A stretch of 64,000 nucleotides of DNA from Ruminococcus sp. (GCA_017542475.1 JAFXXD010000031.1:1-64000); one strand, 5' to 3'; shown: positions 53,829-62,818, counted from the stretch's first letter. Numbers and translations are program-made. The notes: generated by a model not told the origin, from the letters alone.

Positions 53829-53993
53829 TGTAGGGACGCGCATTGCGCGTCCGCAAATTTCACACATAATCGCGGACGACCAACGGTCGTCCCTACACAG
53901 ATAATCTGCAGGGACAATGCCCGCATCGACCCGCAAAATATATACGGGCTGATGCAGGCATCAGCCCCTACATCAATTACGAATTACGAATTT
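53829..53993. repeat. family A hairpin repeats, four units, with a heptamer tail
   Basis: Units GACGCGCATTGCGCGTC (53835), GACGACCAACGGTCGTC (53875), a weaker GGGACAATGCCCGC (53911) and GGGCTGATGCAGGCATCAGCC (53946). Then AATTACGAATTACGAATT, a short family B arm. Fills the gap between the Ig-like gene and the solute-binding lipoprotein gene. Confidence 0.75.
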
Positions 53994-54018
53994 ATCGGTC
54001 GGCGTTCCGTTTATATCA

Positions 54019-55401
54019 TCAGTTGAAATTCGCGACCTCCGCGTCTATGACCTCAGACCAGTCGTCACGGAGCTCGCTCCACGAGCCTGCCTCGCCGCTG
54101 AGTATCGCCGCCGTGAGGTTGTCCATAACACCGCGGGTCTCGTAGGAATAGCCGCCGCTGCCGTACATCCTGCTGCCCATTCCGTAGGCGATGTCGATAG
54201 CGGGATTAGCCCTGAACATAGCCTTATAACTCTCGATAGCGTCGTACTGCTCCTCCGTCACGAACGGGTTGCGTCTGCCGTCGGCACGCTCCTCCTCCGC
54301 AAGCGCGAGCTCCTTCGCCGCCTTCTTGTACTCCTCGCTTGCAGCTGCTGTCCTCTCGCACCTGATATAGGTCGCGACTGCCGCGCCCTTGGTCGAATTC
54401 TTCACCAACATCTTTGCCTCAAGGTCGCAGCCGATGTGATACTCGCTCTCGTCGGGAGCCTTCGGGAACGGCACCGCCATCAAGCCCGAATTCGGATTGC
54501 CCGCGTTCGACGCAGCAAGAGCCCAGCTCCCGCCAGCAAAGAACAGCGAGGTCTTGTCCGCGGGGAAGCTTCCCTTCCACTCGGTGCAGTACAGCTTCTT
54601 CGAGACTATCTCCTCCATGAGCTGTCCCGCCTTTTCGAGCTTGGGGTCGGCTATATTGTTCACAAAGCCGCTGCTGCCGTAATTGACTACGCTGCTGCCC
54701 GTCGACAGAAGCAGTCCCCTGCCGAGGTCGCCGCATACGCCGTAGTTCTTGCTGTCCTTGGCTGCGTACGCCTCCATCAGCTGCATAAACGCGTCCCAGT
54801 CCCACTTGCCGTCGAGGTAGAGCTGATACGGGTCGTCGCCGAGCTCCTGCTCGCTGATGATGTTGCGGCTGTATATCAGCACCTGCGGGTCGGACACATC
54901 ATACGGCACGACGTACAGACCGCCGTCGTATGCGAGCGTGCTTATCACGCTCTTCATATCGTCCCACAAGCCCTCCTCGTCCAGACCGAGGCTATCCCTG
55001 TACGGGTCAAGGGAGTCGAAGCGCTGCCTCGCAACGCCGTCGGGGACAGCCCCCTCCTCATAGGGGAACATATCCACCTCGTCGCCCGAAAGCACCATAG
55101 AATCGAGCGTCTCGTACAGCTCGTCGGGCTCGGTGCGCACGAAATTCACCTTCGCGCCGTATACGTCCTCAAAGAGAGCCAGCGCCGTAGGACGCGTGCC
55201 GTCTGCGGCTCTGAGGTCATAGTCCGCGAGCCACACTATCTCCTGTCCGCGTATGTCTGAGGCGTCCTTGGTCGCGGGCTGGGTCGCGTAGGTTATCTCC
55301 TCTATGCTGCTTTCGGAGGTCTTCCCGCTGTCGCACGATGTGGCTGCTCCCACGAGAGTAACAGCTGCCGCCGCAGCAAGAAGCCTTTTTATATCATTCA
55401 T
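54019..55401 (-). CDS. extracellular solute-binding lipoprotein, family 1-like
   Basis: 460 residues from the ATG at 55401 with AAGGAG upstream. Lipoprotein signal ending GAATSC (Cys about 23). The mature part resembles sugar-type solute-binding proteins (EIVWLADYDLRAADGT, YGAKVNFVRTEPDELYETLDSMVLSGDEVDMFP, KLEKAGQLMEEIV). No permease or ATPase gene adjoins it, so its transporter is elsewhere or it has another role. The substrate is not evident. Confidence 0.8.
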   Translation of the reverse strand: MNDIKRLLAAAAAVTLVGAATSCDSGKTSESSIEEITYATQPATKDASDIRGQEIVWLADYDLRAADGTRPTALALFEDVYGAKVNFVRTEPDELYETLDSMVLSGDEVDMFPYEEGAVPDGVARQRFDSLDPYRDSLGLDEEGLWDDMKSVISTLAYDGGLYVVPYDVSDPQVLIYSRNIISEQELGDDPYQLYLDGKWDWDAFMQLMEAYAAKDSKNYGVCGDLGRGLLLSTGSSVVNYGSSGFVNNIADPKLEKAGQLMEEIVSKKLYCTEWKGSFPADKTSLFFAGGSWALAASNAGNPNSGLMAVPFPKAPDESEYHIGCDLEAKMLVKNSTKGAAVATYIRCERTAAASEEYKKAAKELALAEEERADGRRNPFVTEEQYDAIESYKAMFRANPAIDIAYGMGSRMYGSGGYSYETRGVMDNLTAAILSGEAGSWSELRDDWSEVIDAEVANFN

Positions 55402-55588
55402 TGTAATGCTCCTTCCATAGCCGAGAGCCCGCACCCGCGGACTCGTTCGAGCCAACCTATATTGTACCATATCAGCCCGTTGAAGTCAAGCGCCGCCGCG
55501 GACGGCTGACAAATGTCTAAGTTTCAGCGGATATCGGCGAAAAAAGGCTATTCTTCATCACTCGTAAGTACAAGCTAACAAATATGTC

Positions 55589-55616
55589 TTGATTTTCTCC
55601 GCCTTTATGTTAAAAT
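55589..55616 (+). promoter_or_regulatory. promoter of the ferredoxin gene
   Basis: TTGATT (55589-55594), 16 bases, TAAAAT (55611-55616), about 50 bases before the start. The remaining gap back to 55402 holds no recognised element. Confidence 0.65.
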
Positions 55617-55667
55617 AGAAATCAGAGGAGCGGAAGCTCCCGAATATTCTACGGAGGTGCTTTGATT

Positions 55668-55838
55668 ATGGCATATAAGATCTCAGACGATTGTGTTAGC
55701 TGTGGTGCTTGTGCAGGCGAGTGTCCTGTAGGCGCTATCTCAGAAGGCGACGGAAAATACGTTATCGACGCTGACGCTTGCGTAGAGTGCGGCGCTTGTG
55801 CAGGTGTTTGCCCCGTAGGCGCTCCTTCTGCTGAGTAA
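55668..55838 (+). CDS. 2[4Fe-4S] ferredoxin
   Basis: 56 residues read directly from the sequence. Two CxxCxxCxxxCP motifs, at C9-C12-C15-C19 and C38-C41-C44-C48, make a clostridial-type low-potential electron carrier. Ribosome site GGAGGTG before the ATG. Single gene with own promoter and terminator. Codons end mostly in T or A more than the neighbouring genes, as seen for highly expressed small genes in related genomes. It can supply electrons to the radical SAM enzymes here, though no specific pairing is shown. Confidence 0.96.
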   Translation: MAYKISDDCVSCGACAGECPVGAISEGDGKYVIDADACVECGACAGVCPVGAPSAE

Positions 55839-55856
55839 TTCTGACACGAAAAAGCG

Positions 55857-55891
55857 ACGGCTGTCCATTGCGGACAGCCGTTTTTCTTTTT
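55857..55891 (+). terminator. terminator of the ferredoxin gene
   Basis: ACGGCTGTCC (55857-55866) pairs with GGACAGCCGT, followed by TTTTCTTTTT. Confidence 0.92.
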
Positions 55892-55898
55892 GTGTTGA

Positions 55899-56093
55899 TG
55901 TAGGGGCTGATGCCTACATCAGCCCGTTGATCATGTGTATGTTATGCGGGACGCCAAAGCGTCGTCCCCTACAGATTTGCCTTGTAGGGGCGCCCTTTGG
56001 GCATCCGTCAATAATCGACAAATTCGCGGACCGCCAAAGGCGGGAGGACACACGGGGCCGACTTTGCGGGCGGACACACGGGTCCGCCCCTAC
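55899..56093. repeat. family A hairpin repeats, about five units
   Basis: Units near 55899 (GGGCTGATG...CATCAGCCC), 55946, 55983 (GGCGCCCTTTGGGC), 56027 (GGACCGCCAAAGGCGG) and 56068 (GGGCGGACACACGGGTCCGCC). The last ends CCCCTAC exactly before the -35 of the following promoter. Confidence 0.75.
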
Positions 56094-56123
56094 TTGACAT
56101 TTTGACCGCCCTTGTGGTATACT
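56094..56123 (+). promoter_or_regulatory. promoter of the DUF4352-like lipoprotein gene
   Basis: TTGACA (56094-56099), 18 bases, TATACT (56118-56123). The -35 follows a family A unit without a gap. Confidence 0.75.
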
Positions 56124-56170
56124 AAGGGAGCGCGATGTGCGCTATACATTCCCGAACGGAGGCTCATACT

Positions 56171-56764
56171 ATGAGAAAATATAAATTTACCGCGCTCCTG
56201 CTCTGCGCGGCTATGGCTGTGACGGCGGCTGTCGGCTGCTCGGACGGCAATTCAAGCAGCAGGTCGATGTCCGTTGCCTCGCAGGCGACCACCGTAAATC
56301 AGAACAACGAGGGGCGTGCAGACAACGAGGTCAGCGCCGCTGTTGCCGAGAAGGCAAGCGCCAACAAGACCGACTTCACCCTCAACAGGGTCATCGACGC
56401 AGGCACCCGCAACGACAAGAACGAGCGCTTCATCTACCTCGATATCACTATCGACAACTCCACTAATAAGGAGTACGAGCTGAGTATGCTCAACAACTTC
56501 TACCTCCTGCTCAGCGACGGCAGCGAGCTCCACTACCACGTGGGCAGCCAGCTCTATGCCACCAACAACATCGACGGCTATATCCCGAGCCCGTTCACTG
56601 TCCCCGCGAGCGGACGGTTCAGCGGTATCGTCGGCGGCTTCGCTGTCAGCGCGGACATCAAGGACTTCAAGGTCTGCTTCTTCCCCACCCCCGACGACCC
56701 GAACAAGACCCCCGATGTTATCAAGGTCGATATCAAGGACAGCGACATCGTTACGCTGAAATAA
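56171..56764 (+). CDS. lipoprotein with DUF4352-like domain
   Basis: 197 residues from the ATG at 56171 with GGAGG eight bases upstream. Lipobox AAVGC. After a Ser/Asn-rich spacer, the domain (about 75-195) has the immunoglobulin-like pattern of DUF4352/telokin-like proteins (NERFIYLDITIDNSTNKEYEL, ASGRFSGIVGGFAV). These are surface proteins of unknown role in Gram-positives. Own promoter and terminator. Confidence 0.8.
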   Translation: MRKYKFTALLLCAAMAVTAAVGCSDGNSSSRSMSVASQATTVNQNNEGRADNEVSAAVAEKASANKTDFTLNRVIDAGTRNDKNERFIYLDITIDNSTNKEYELSMLNNFYLLLSDGSELHYHVGSQLYATNNIDGYIPSPFTVPASGRFSGIVGGFAVSADIKDFKVCFFPTPDDPNKTPDVIKVDIKDSDIVTLK

Positions 56765-56774
56765 CCGCATACGC

Positions 56775-56808
56775 AAGGGCAGTCATATGACTGCCCTTTT
56801 TGTTTTTC
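56775..56808 (+). terminator. terminator of the DUF4352-like lipoprotein gene
   Basis: AAGGGCAGTCAT paired with ATGACTGCCCTT (56775-56798), then TTTGTTTTTC. Confidence 0.92.
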
Positions 56809-56817
56809 TATGAAATG

Positions 56818-56887
56818 TGCAGGGGCGAGTTCCGCTCGCCCGCACACTGATCCACCCTTTGTCGGGCACACGGAATGCGCCCCTGCA
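56818..56887. repeat. family A hairpin repeats, two units
   Basis: GGGCGAGTTCCGCTCGCCC and a looser GGGCACACGGAATGCGCCC, with the GTAGGG ends changed to GCAGGG. Between convergent genes. Confidence 0.65.
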
Positions 56888-56888
56888 T

Positions 56889-58487
56889 TTATGCCCGTAC
56901 AGCCGCATTTTTACGTTTCACGGACAGCAGTCCCAGCGAGATGAAATACAGCGCCGCGCCCGTCCCGACGGCAACCGACAGCGCTATGACGTCGGCAGTC
57001 CCCGAGCGGCGGCAAACGGCGTTTGCGAGGCAGGCTCCGCCGCCGCACATCGCTCCCGCGTACAGTATCTTCAGCAGTGCCGCCGTAGGCAGAGCTGCTC
57101 CCGTGGCGCGGACGTAGACGGTCAGCGCCGCAGCCAGTATCACCGCGTAGCAGACAGATGTGGATATCGCGGCGCCGTCTGCTCCGAGCAAAGGCACGAG
57201 GACGAGGTTGCCCGCGAGCTTTACCGCCGTCCCCACAAGCATTATCTTCAGCGGCGCGGAGGGCTTGCCCACTGCCTGCAAAAGGCTGAACACAGGGAAC
57301 GACAGACACAGGCAGACCATTCCCGCCATAAGCAGCCGCAGCGCCGATATGCACAGCTCTACCTCGTCGCTCTGTAACGGGAACAGCAGGTGCAGCACCT
57401 CGGGGGCGAGGACTCCGAGCCCGAACGCCGACGGCACGGCTATCGCCGCCGCGGTCACGAGTGCCTGCGACGTGCCCGCTTCAAGGGCAGCTCTGTCCCG
57501 CGATGACCACGCCGCCGTCACCGAGGGGAGTGCTCCCTTGCCGAGCATATTCGTCACCGACGGCACAAGGTTGAACACGGTCAGCGCTATCCCCGCGAAC
57601 GAGCCGTATACGAAGTCGGGGACGTCCTCGGGCGCGACCGCGGCGGGTACTCCCCTGCCGCAGCCGAAATGCGCTATGCACGCTATCATCGTCCACATAT
57701 CGACGAGGGAGGTCAGGTTCGTGACGACGGAGCTCACTCCCACGGGCAGAGCCGTCAGCGCGAGCTCGCGGGCTATCTCGCGGCGGGACTGCATATGTGC
57801 CTCCCCGCCTTTTGGTCGGCGGCAAAGCAGCGCCGGCACCGCGAAGAAAAGCACCGCCCCGAGGGAGGAGAGCGACACTCCCAGTATGCCCGCCGCCGCA
57901 GAGAGGGCGCGGATATCGGTCACGGAGGGGAAATGCGCCATTATAGCGCTGCCGTGCGAGTTCACGAAGCCGCACAGCCACAGTCCCGCGGCGACCTTGA
58001 CCGCTCCCTCGGCTGCCTGCGAAAGGGCGGTCGGGTACATATTGCTCATGCCCTCGTAATAGCCGCGCTCCACAGCCGTGATACAGCCGAACAGCACCGC
58101 GGGAGCTATCATCATCAGCGCGGGTACTGCCTCTGCGCCGCCTGTAGAGAGCAGGCTGAACGGGTAGGCGAGCAGGTACACGGCGGCGCTCCCGACGAGA
58201 CCCACAGCCGTGAACATCAGCAGAGCCGTACTGCGTATGCGGCGGATATTGCCGTACATACCGAGGGCGGCGCTCTGTGCGGTCATTCGCGCCACCGCCG
58301 AGGACAAGCCCGTCACCGTCAGCGCGTAGACAGGCAGAAAAAGGCTGTAGGCACAGCTGAAATAGCTCATTCCCACGCCGCCGAGCAGGTTCGTCAGCGG
58401 TATCTTGAACAGCGCGCCGAAGCCCTTCGCCACCACTGCCGATATCATCAGTATTATCGAGCCCTTCAGTATGTTCTGCTTCCTCAT
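56889..58487 (-). CDS. SpoVB/MurJ-like polysaccharide flippase
   Basis: 532 residues with about 14 membrane helices. N-terminus KGSIILMISAVVAKGFGALFKIPL is the opening pattern of the MOP/MVF flippase superfamily (SpoVB, MurJ, Wzx). Later AVERGYYEGMSNMYPTALSQ is a family signature. It would flip lipid-linked sugar units, possibly peptidoglycan precursor, across the membrane. The exact member is unclear; the sequence is closer to SpoVB-like than to MurJ in the start region. Ribosome site GGGAGG. Higher GC than neighbouring genes. Confidence 0.85.
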   Translation of the reverse strand: MRKQNILKGSIILMISAVVAKGFGALFKIPLTNLLGGVGMSYFSCAYSLFLPVYALTVTGLSSAVARMTAQSAALGMYGNIRRIRSTALLMFTAVGLVGSAAVYLLAYPFSLLSTGGAEAVPALMMIAPAVLFGCITAVERGYYEGMSNMYPTALSQAAEGAVKVAAGLWLCGFVNSHGSAIMAHFPSVTDIRALSAAAGILGVSLSSLGAVLFFAVPALLCRRPKGGEAHMQSRREIARELALTALPVGVSSVVTNLTSLVDMWTMIACIAHFGCGRGVPAAVAPEDVPDFVYGSFAGIALTVFNLVPSVTNMLGKGALPSVTAAWSSRDRAALEAGTSQALVTAAAIAVPSAFGLGVLAPEVLHLLFPLQSDEVELCISALRLLMAGMVCLCLSFPVFSLLQAVGKPSAPLKIMLVGTAVKLAGNLVLVPLLGADGAAISTSVCYAVILAAALTVYVRATGAALPTAALLKILYAGAMCGGGACLANAVCRRSGTADVIALSVAVGTGAALYFISLGLLSVKRKNAAVRA

Positions 58488-58542
58488 CGCCGCGCCTCCC
58501 GAACGTATTCCTTAAAGGATATGCCGCGGAGCGCTGGAATAT

Positions 58543-58569
58543 GAAAACGGGCGCAGAATATGCGCCCGT
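58543..58569 (-). terminator. hairpin beyond the cohesin-dockerin gene
   Basis: ACGGGCGCA and TGCGCCCGT (58547-58569) followed on the minus strand by TTTTC. A family A-type unit (58581-58608, TATAGGGGCTGGCG) lies between it and the gene. Confidence 0.5.
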
Positions 58570-58611
58570 AAATTCGCTTTTATAGGGGCTGGCGTCCCCG
58601 ACAGCCCGTTA

Positions 58612-59598
58612 TTATTCCTGCGGTTTGAGGAAAGTCTCGAATGAATCCGTGCCGCCTGTGGAAAGGTACGAATAGTAGGCGAGGATAGCCGAAGCGTCCT
58701 TGGCGTCGACCTTGCCGTCTTTGTTGACGTCAGCCGCCGCTGTCTCCTCGGGTGTGAGCGCAGATTCGCCGCCCGTGGACACCTTCGCGTATTCAACGAG
58801 GACGAACGAGGCATCATTGGCGTCAACCTTGCCGTCGCCTGTCGGGTCGCCGAGGGGGAAGTCTTCCTTCTTCCTGCGCTTCTCTCCGTTGATCCTTATC
58901 CAACCGTTGTGTATACCCTTTGTGAACACGTAAGCCATCTGCAGCCTGCCAGCGTCGTCCTGAGCTGTGTTGATGAACACATCGCTCCCGACATCATCAC
59001 GCACGAAAATTATTCCGAAAGGATATACTTCGCCTTCATCCGCGTCCTCGGGAAGCTTGAAGTCCACCGTGAAAAGGCTGCCGTCAGCCACGGCTTTTTC
59101 GTTTGAGTAAGCGTAGAATTCGAGCTGCCCCTCCTCGACCTTTACCGAGCCCGTCGCGAAGCCCTCGACCGCTCTTCCTGCTGTAATGACCTCGCCGTTC
59201 GCGTTTTCCTCAACTTTTAAGCGCGTATCGTAAAAGATATGGAAGCGCACCATGCCGACCGACTCCTTCACGCCCGACACACTGAAATACACGCGCTGAG
59301 TCTTGCCGCGTGCATACTCTGCGTCCATGCTTATCTTGTCGAAATAGAGCATAATGCCGCCGTCGTACTCCTTTGTGTTTATCTTCGGAACGTTCCACTC
59401 CCTCGGCTGTATCCAGTAAGAGCCGTCATACGGAACTTCTTCGTCGTCCTGCCTGTCGAAGGGATTCTCGTACAGCTCACTTATAGCTGCGGCAATCAGC
59501 CCGCTGCCGTGCAGTGCCGAGCCGCCGAAGGAATATACCGAAGCAGTGACTGATATCATAAGCGACAGAGCTGCCGCCAAGAGCTTTCCTGTTGTCAT
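58612..59598 (-). CDS. secreted cohesin-like plus dockerin protein
   Basis: 328 residues from the ATG at 59598 with GGAGG upstream. Signal peptide about 1-28. Residues about 100-225 resemble a cohesin: RVYFSVSGVKESVGMVRFHIFYD, then a GSLFTVDFKLPEDADEGEV strand-loop-strand typical of cohesin cores. A type I dockerin follows (about 250-315) with two calcium-loop repeats, DPTGDGKVDANDASFVLVEY and DVNKDGKVDAKDASAILAYY. This order matches cohesin-bearing adaptor scaffoldins such as R. flavefaciens ScaC. The dockerin is sure; the cohesin is by pattern. Confidence 0.8.
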   Translation of the reverse strand: MTTGKLLAAALSLMISVTASVYSFGGSALHGSGLIAAAISELYENPFDRQDDEEVPYDGSYWIQPREWNVPKINTKEYDGGIMLYFDKISMDAEYARGKTQRVYFSVSGVKESVGMVRFHIFYDTRLKVEENANGEVITAGRAVEGFATGSVKVEEGQLEFYAYSNEKAVADGSLFTVDFKLPEDADEGEVYPFGIIFVRDDVGSDVFINTAQDDAGRLQMAYVFTKGIHNGWIRINGEKRRKKEDFPLGDPTGDGKVDANDASFVLVEYAKVSTGGESALTPEETAAADVNKDGKVDAKDASAILAYYSYLSTGGTDSFETFLKPQE

Positions 59599-59716
59599 CA
59601 ATGACCTCCATCAGTAAATTTGTAAATACATTATACACCATAAGCCGCGGATAATCAAGAGCTTTCGCCGATTTTTCGGTGATTATCCGCAGCAGAGCAT
59701 AATTGCGTCTTAACTG

Positions 59717-59745
59717 TTGATTTTTTCTCTATAATATGTTATAAT
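59717..59745 (+). promoter_or_regulatory. promoter of the aminotransferase gene
   Basis: TTGATT (59717-59722), 17 bases, TATAAT (59740-59745), 49 bases before the start codon. Confidence 0.8.
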
Positions 59746-59794
59746 GTTAGTTGGCTTATTTTGCTTTAAGACTAATCGAAAGGACGAATCATAT

Positions 59795-60988
59795 ATGGAA
59801 TATAAATTTTCCGATAAGGTCAGCGGTCTGAAAGCCTCTGCTATACGCGAGATCCTCAAGTTCACCGCCGACCCCGAGGTAATCTCCTTCGCCGCGGGCA
59901 ACCCCGCTCCCGAAGCCTTCCCCAAGGAGCGTATCGCTGAGATATCCGCAGAGCTCCTGCGCGATGACCCTATCCTCGCTCTCCAGTACAGCGTGACCGA
60001 GGGATATACTCCCCTGCGCGAGTTCCTAAAGGGCTGGATGACCGAAAAGGGCTGCTTCCACAAGGAATTCGACGACCTCATCATCACGTCGGGCGGTCAG
60101 CAGGCGAACGAGCTCTCATGCAAGGTGCTCCTCAACGAGGGCGACACCCTGCTCGTGGAGTCGCCGAGCTTTATCGGCTCGCTGAACGCGTTCCGCTCGT
60201 ACAATGTCAACCTCGTAGGCGTTGATATGGAGGACGACGGCATCGACCTCGCAAAGCTCGAGGACGCGCTGAAAACTCAGCCGAATGTGAAGATACTCTA
60301 CCTCATACCCAACTTCCAGAACCCGACGGGTCGCACGATGTCGCTCGCTAAGCGCAAGGCTGTATATGAACTCGCGTGCAGATACGACTTCATCATCCTC
60401 GAGGACGACCCCTACGGCGAGCTCCGTTTCGCGGGCGAGAACGTTCCCACGATAAAGAGCCTCGACACCGAGGGAAGAGTCATCTACTCCAGCACGTTCT
60501 CTAAGCTCATCTCATCGGGCTTCAGAACGGGATATGTTTCGGCTCCCGCGCCGATAATCCAGAAGATAGTAGTCTGCAAGCAGGTCGCTGACGTGCACTC
60601 CAACATATGGGCGCAGGTCGTATCGCACCGCTTTATGACCACTGTTGACCGCGAGGCGCATTTCAACAAGCTCCGCGGCATATACAGAGAGAAGTGCGAT
60701 CTGATGTGCAGCTACATCGACAACGGCTTCTCGAAGAAGATAAGCTACACCAAGCCCGAGGGCGGTCTCTTCATATGGTGCACCCTCCCCGAGAGTTGCG
60801 ATATGAACGCCTTCTGCACCAAGGCTGTTCAGGAGTACAAGATAGCGGTAGTCCCCGGCAACTCGTTCAGCATCAGAGAGGACGAGGTAAGTCACTCCTT
60901 CCGCCTCAACTACTCAACTCCCACGAACGCGCAGATAGAAAAGGGAATGGATATCCTTGCAAAGATGACAAGGGATATGCTTGATTAA
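59795..60988 (+). CDS. PLP-dependent aminotransferase, class I (2-aminoadipate type)
   Basis: 397 residues from the ATG at 59795 (AAAGGA about ten bases upstream). Fold type I aminotransferase. The PLP lysine lies in YSSTFSKLISSGFRTGYV, with NPTGRT and DDPYGELRF for cofactor binding. It matches the group of LysN/MocR-like aminotransferases without an HTH (ISFAAGNPAPEAFP). Substrate may be 2-aminoadipate, branched-chain or aromatic amino acids. Single gene with its own promoter. Confidence 0.9.
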   Translation: MEYKFSDKVSGLKASAIREILKFTADPEVISFAAGNPAPEAFPKERIAEISAELLRDDPILALQYSVTEGYTPLREFLKGWMTEKGCFHKEFDDLIITSGGQQANELSCKVLLNEGDTLLVESPSFIGSLNAFRSYNVNLVGVDMEDDGIDLAKLEDALKTQPNVKILYLIPNFQNPTGRTMSLAKRKAVYELACRYDFIILEDDPYGELRFAGENVPTIKSLDTEGRVIYSSTFSKLISSGFRTGYVSAPAPIIQKIVVCKQVADVHSNIWAQVVSHRFMTTVDREAHFNKLRGIYREKCDLMCSYIDNGFSKKISYTKPEGGLFIWCTLPESCDMNAFCTKAVQEYKIAVVPGNSFSIREDEVSHSFRLNYSTPTNAQIEKGMDILAKMTRDMLD

Positions 60989-60990
60989 GA

Positions 60991-61104
60991 CAATTCGGAA
61001 TTAGAAATGCGGAATGCGGAATTATGGTGTGCCTGTCGGCACATATATAAAAACATCGCGAAGCGATACCGCAATTCCGAACTCCGAATTCCGAATTCCA
61101 AATT
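60991..61104. repeat. family B element, full
   Basis: Left arm GGAATGC/GGAATTA heptamers, boundary GGTGTG, hairpin GTGCCTGTCGGCAC, linker ATATATAAAAAC, hairpin ATCGCGAAGCGAT, boundary GATACC, right arm GAATTCC/GAACTCC heptamers. Between the aminotransferase gene and the following one. Confidence 0.9.
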
Positions 61105-61140
61105 AAAACTAAAACAACCAATCGAAAGGAAATAAAAAAT

Positions 61141-61656
61141 ATGGCAACCTCAGACAGATACCCTGTTACTCAGAAATACCTTATGACAAGAGCTCAGGCT
61201 CTCAGCTTTCCCCCGAGCTTCTTCGAGATGAAGTTCGGCAAGAACGACGTTTACGGCGTAGTCATTGATATGCCCATGCCGGGTAATATCCTCACAACTA
61301 TGGTCTGCTTCATCAACGGCGCCGCTAACCTCTACTTCAACAACGGCGGCGAGTACGTAGGCGCTTCACAGAAGTACAGAAGCCTCGTGCAGGCGGCTAA
61401 CGCTCTCGTGGTGAACTCCGCTCAGCTCGTACCCAAGGGCACAAAGACCAAGCAGTTCGACCTCCCTAAGGGCAGGACACAGTTCGTATACCTTCTCACC
61501 AAGAACGGCACCTACAAGGTCGAATTCCAGCCAGGTCTCATTCCCGAGACAGAACCCGAGAAGCGCACAGTTTACGTGCTCTATCAGCGCGTGCTCAACG
61601 AGCTCAGGAACTGCCAGCTCAAGGACGATATGGAAGCCCGCAAGGCAGGCAAGTAA
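61141..61656 (+). CDS. 171-residue cytoplasmic protein, function unknown
   Basis: Ribosome site AAAGGAAAT upstream. No signal or membrane segment. Folded-looking alpha/beta composition with SFPPSFFEMKFGKNDVYGVVI and KGRTQFVYLLTKNGTYKVEF; I do not recognise the family. The stop is 13 bases before trpS, so the two are cotranscribed. Codon use is like that of strongly expressed genes, so it is probably a real, well-expressed protein. No function can be given. Confidence 0.75.
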   Translation: MATSDRYPVTQKYLMTRAQALSFPPSFFEMKFGKNDVYGVVIDMPMPGNILTTMVCFINGAANLYFNNGGEYVGASQKYRSLVQAANALVVNSAQLVPKGTKTKQFDLPKGRTQFVYLLTKNGTYKVEFQPGLIPETEPEKRTVYVLYQRVLNELRNCQLKDDMEARKAGK

Positions 61657-61669
61657 GGAGATACCTCAG

Positions 61670-62671
61670 ATGGACGATAAAAAGCTCATATTCAGCGCTA
61701 TACAGCCCACAGGCACCTTCACCCTCGGCAACTACATAGGCGCTGTCAGAAACTGGAGCCCGCTTCAGGAGCAGTACAACTGCATATACTGCGTGGCAGA
61801 CCTCCACGCCATAACAGTCAAGCAGGAGCCCGCAAAGCTCCGTCAGAACACGCTCGCGGCTTATGCTCTGCTCATGGCGTGCGGACTTGACCCCGAGAGG
61901 TCTATCCTATTCATCCAGAGCCACGCTCACACCCACAACGACCTCAACTGGCTGCTCTGCTGCAATACGCAGTTCGGCGAGCTCTCACGTATGACTCAGT
62001 TCAAGGACAAGAGCCAGAAGCACCCCGACGACGTAAACGCGGGTCTGTTCACATATCCGTCCCTTATGGCGGCGGATATCCTCGCGTACAATGCAGACCT
62101 CGTGCCCGTGGGAGTTGACCAGAAGCAGCACCTCGAGCTCGCGAGAAATATAGCTCAGCGCTTCAATCAGCGCTACGGCGACTACTTCAAGCTCCCCGAC
62201 CCGTACATCACAGAGGTCGGCGCGAAAATAATGTCGCTTCAGGACCCGACAAAGAAGATGTCCAAGTCCGACGAGAACCCCAATGCGTGCATACTTATCC
62301 TCGACGACAAGGATACCATTATCCGCAAGTTCAAGCGCGCTGTCACCGACAGCGAGGCTGAGGTCGTATTCCGCGAGGGCAAGGACGGTATCAACAACCT
62401 TATGTCCATATACTCCTGCGTGACAGGCAAGGACTACGCCGCTATCGAGGCTGAGTTCGCGGGCAGGGGCTACGGCGACTTCAAGATAGCCGTGGGCGAG
62501 GCTGTCGCTGACCACCTCGAGCCCGTCCGCACAGAGTTCGACCGCCTCATCAACGACAAGGCTTACCTCAAGGAATGCTATACCAAGGGCGCAGAAAAGG
62601 CTATGAAGATATCGAGCCGTATCGTCGCAAAGGCTTATCACAAGGTCGGATTCGTGGACAGACCCTTCTGA
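61670..62671 (+). CDS. trpS: tryptophanyl-tRNA synthetase
   Basis: 333 residues. Class I signature near the N-terminus, IQPTGTFTLGNYIGA, and KMSKS at 196-200 (DPTKKMSKSDENP). Loads Trp onto tRNA. Ribosome site AAGGAG. No T-box before it; it follows an unknown gene in the same direction. Confidence 0.97.
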   Translation: MDDKKLIFSAIQPTGTFTLGNYIGAVRNWSPLQEQYNCIYCVADLHAITVKQEPAKLRQNTLAAYALLMACGLDPERSILFIQSHAHTHNDLNWLLCCNTQFGELSRMTQFKDKSQKHPDDVNAGLFTYPSLMAADILAYNADLVPVGVDQKQHLELARNIAQRFNQRYGDYFKLPDPYITEVGAKIMSLQDPTKKMSKSDENPNACILILDDKDTIIRKFKRAVTDSEAEVVFREGKDGINNLMSIYSCVTGKDYAAIEAEFAGRGYGDFKIAVGEAVADHLEPVRTEFDRLINDKAYLKECYTKGAEKAMKISSRIVAKAYHKVGFVDRPF

Positions 62672-62771
62672 AAAGCGGTCGAAACCACCTAAATACGTGG
62701 ATTCTTTTATACAAATCATATAAAAAACAGTCCCTATATTCTGCATATAGCACAAACTTTTGCGAAATATC

Positions 62772-62800
62772 TTGATTTTTGGCGGATTATAGGTTATTAT
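62772..62800 (+). promoter_or_regulatory. promoter of mazG-hup
   Basis: TTGATT (62772-62777), 17 bases, TATTAT (62795-62800). The leader is only about 12 bases, holding the AGAGGAG ribosome site. Confidence 0.65.
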
Positions 62801-62818
62801 TAGAGGAGTGCTAATCCC

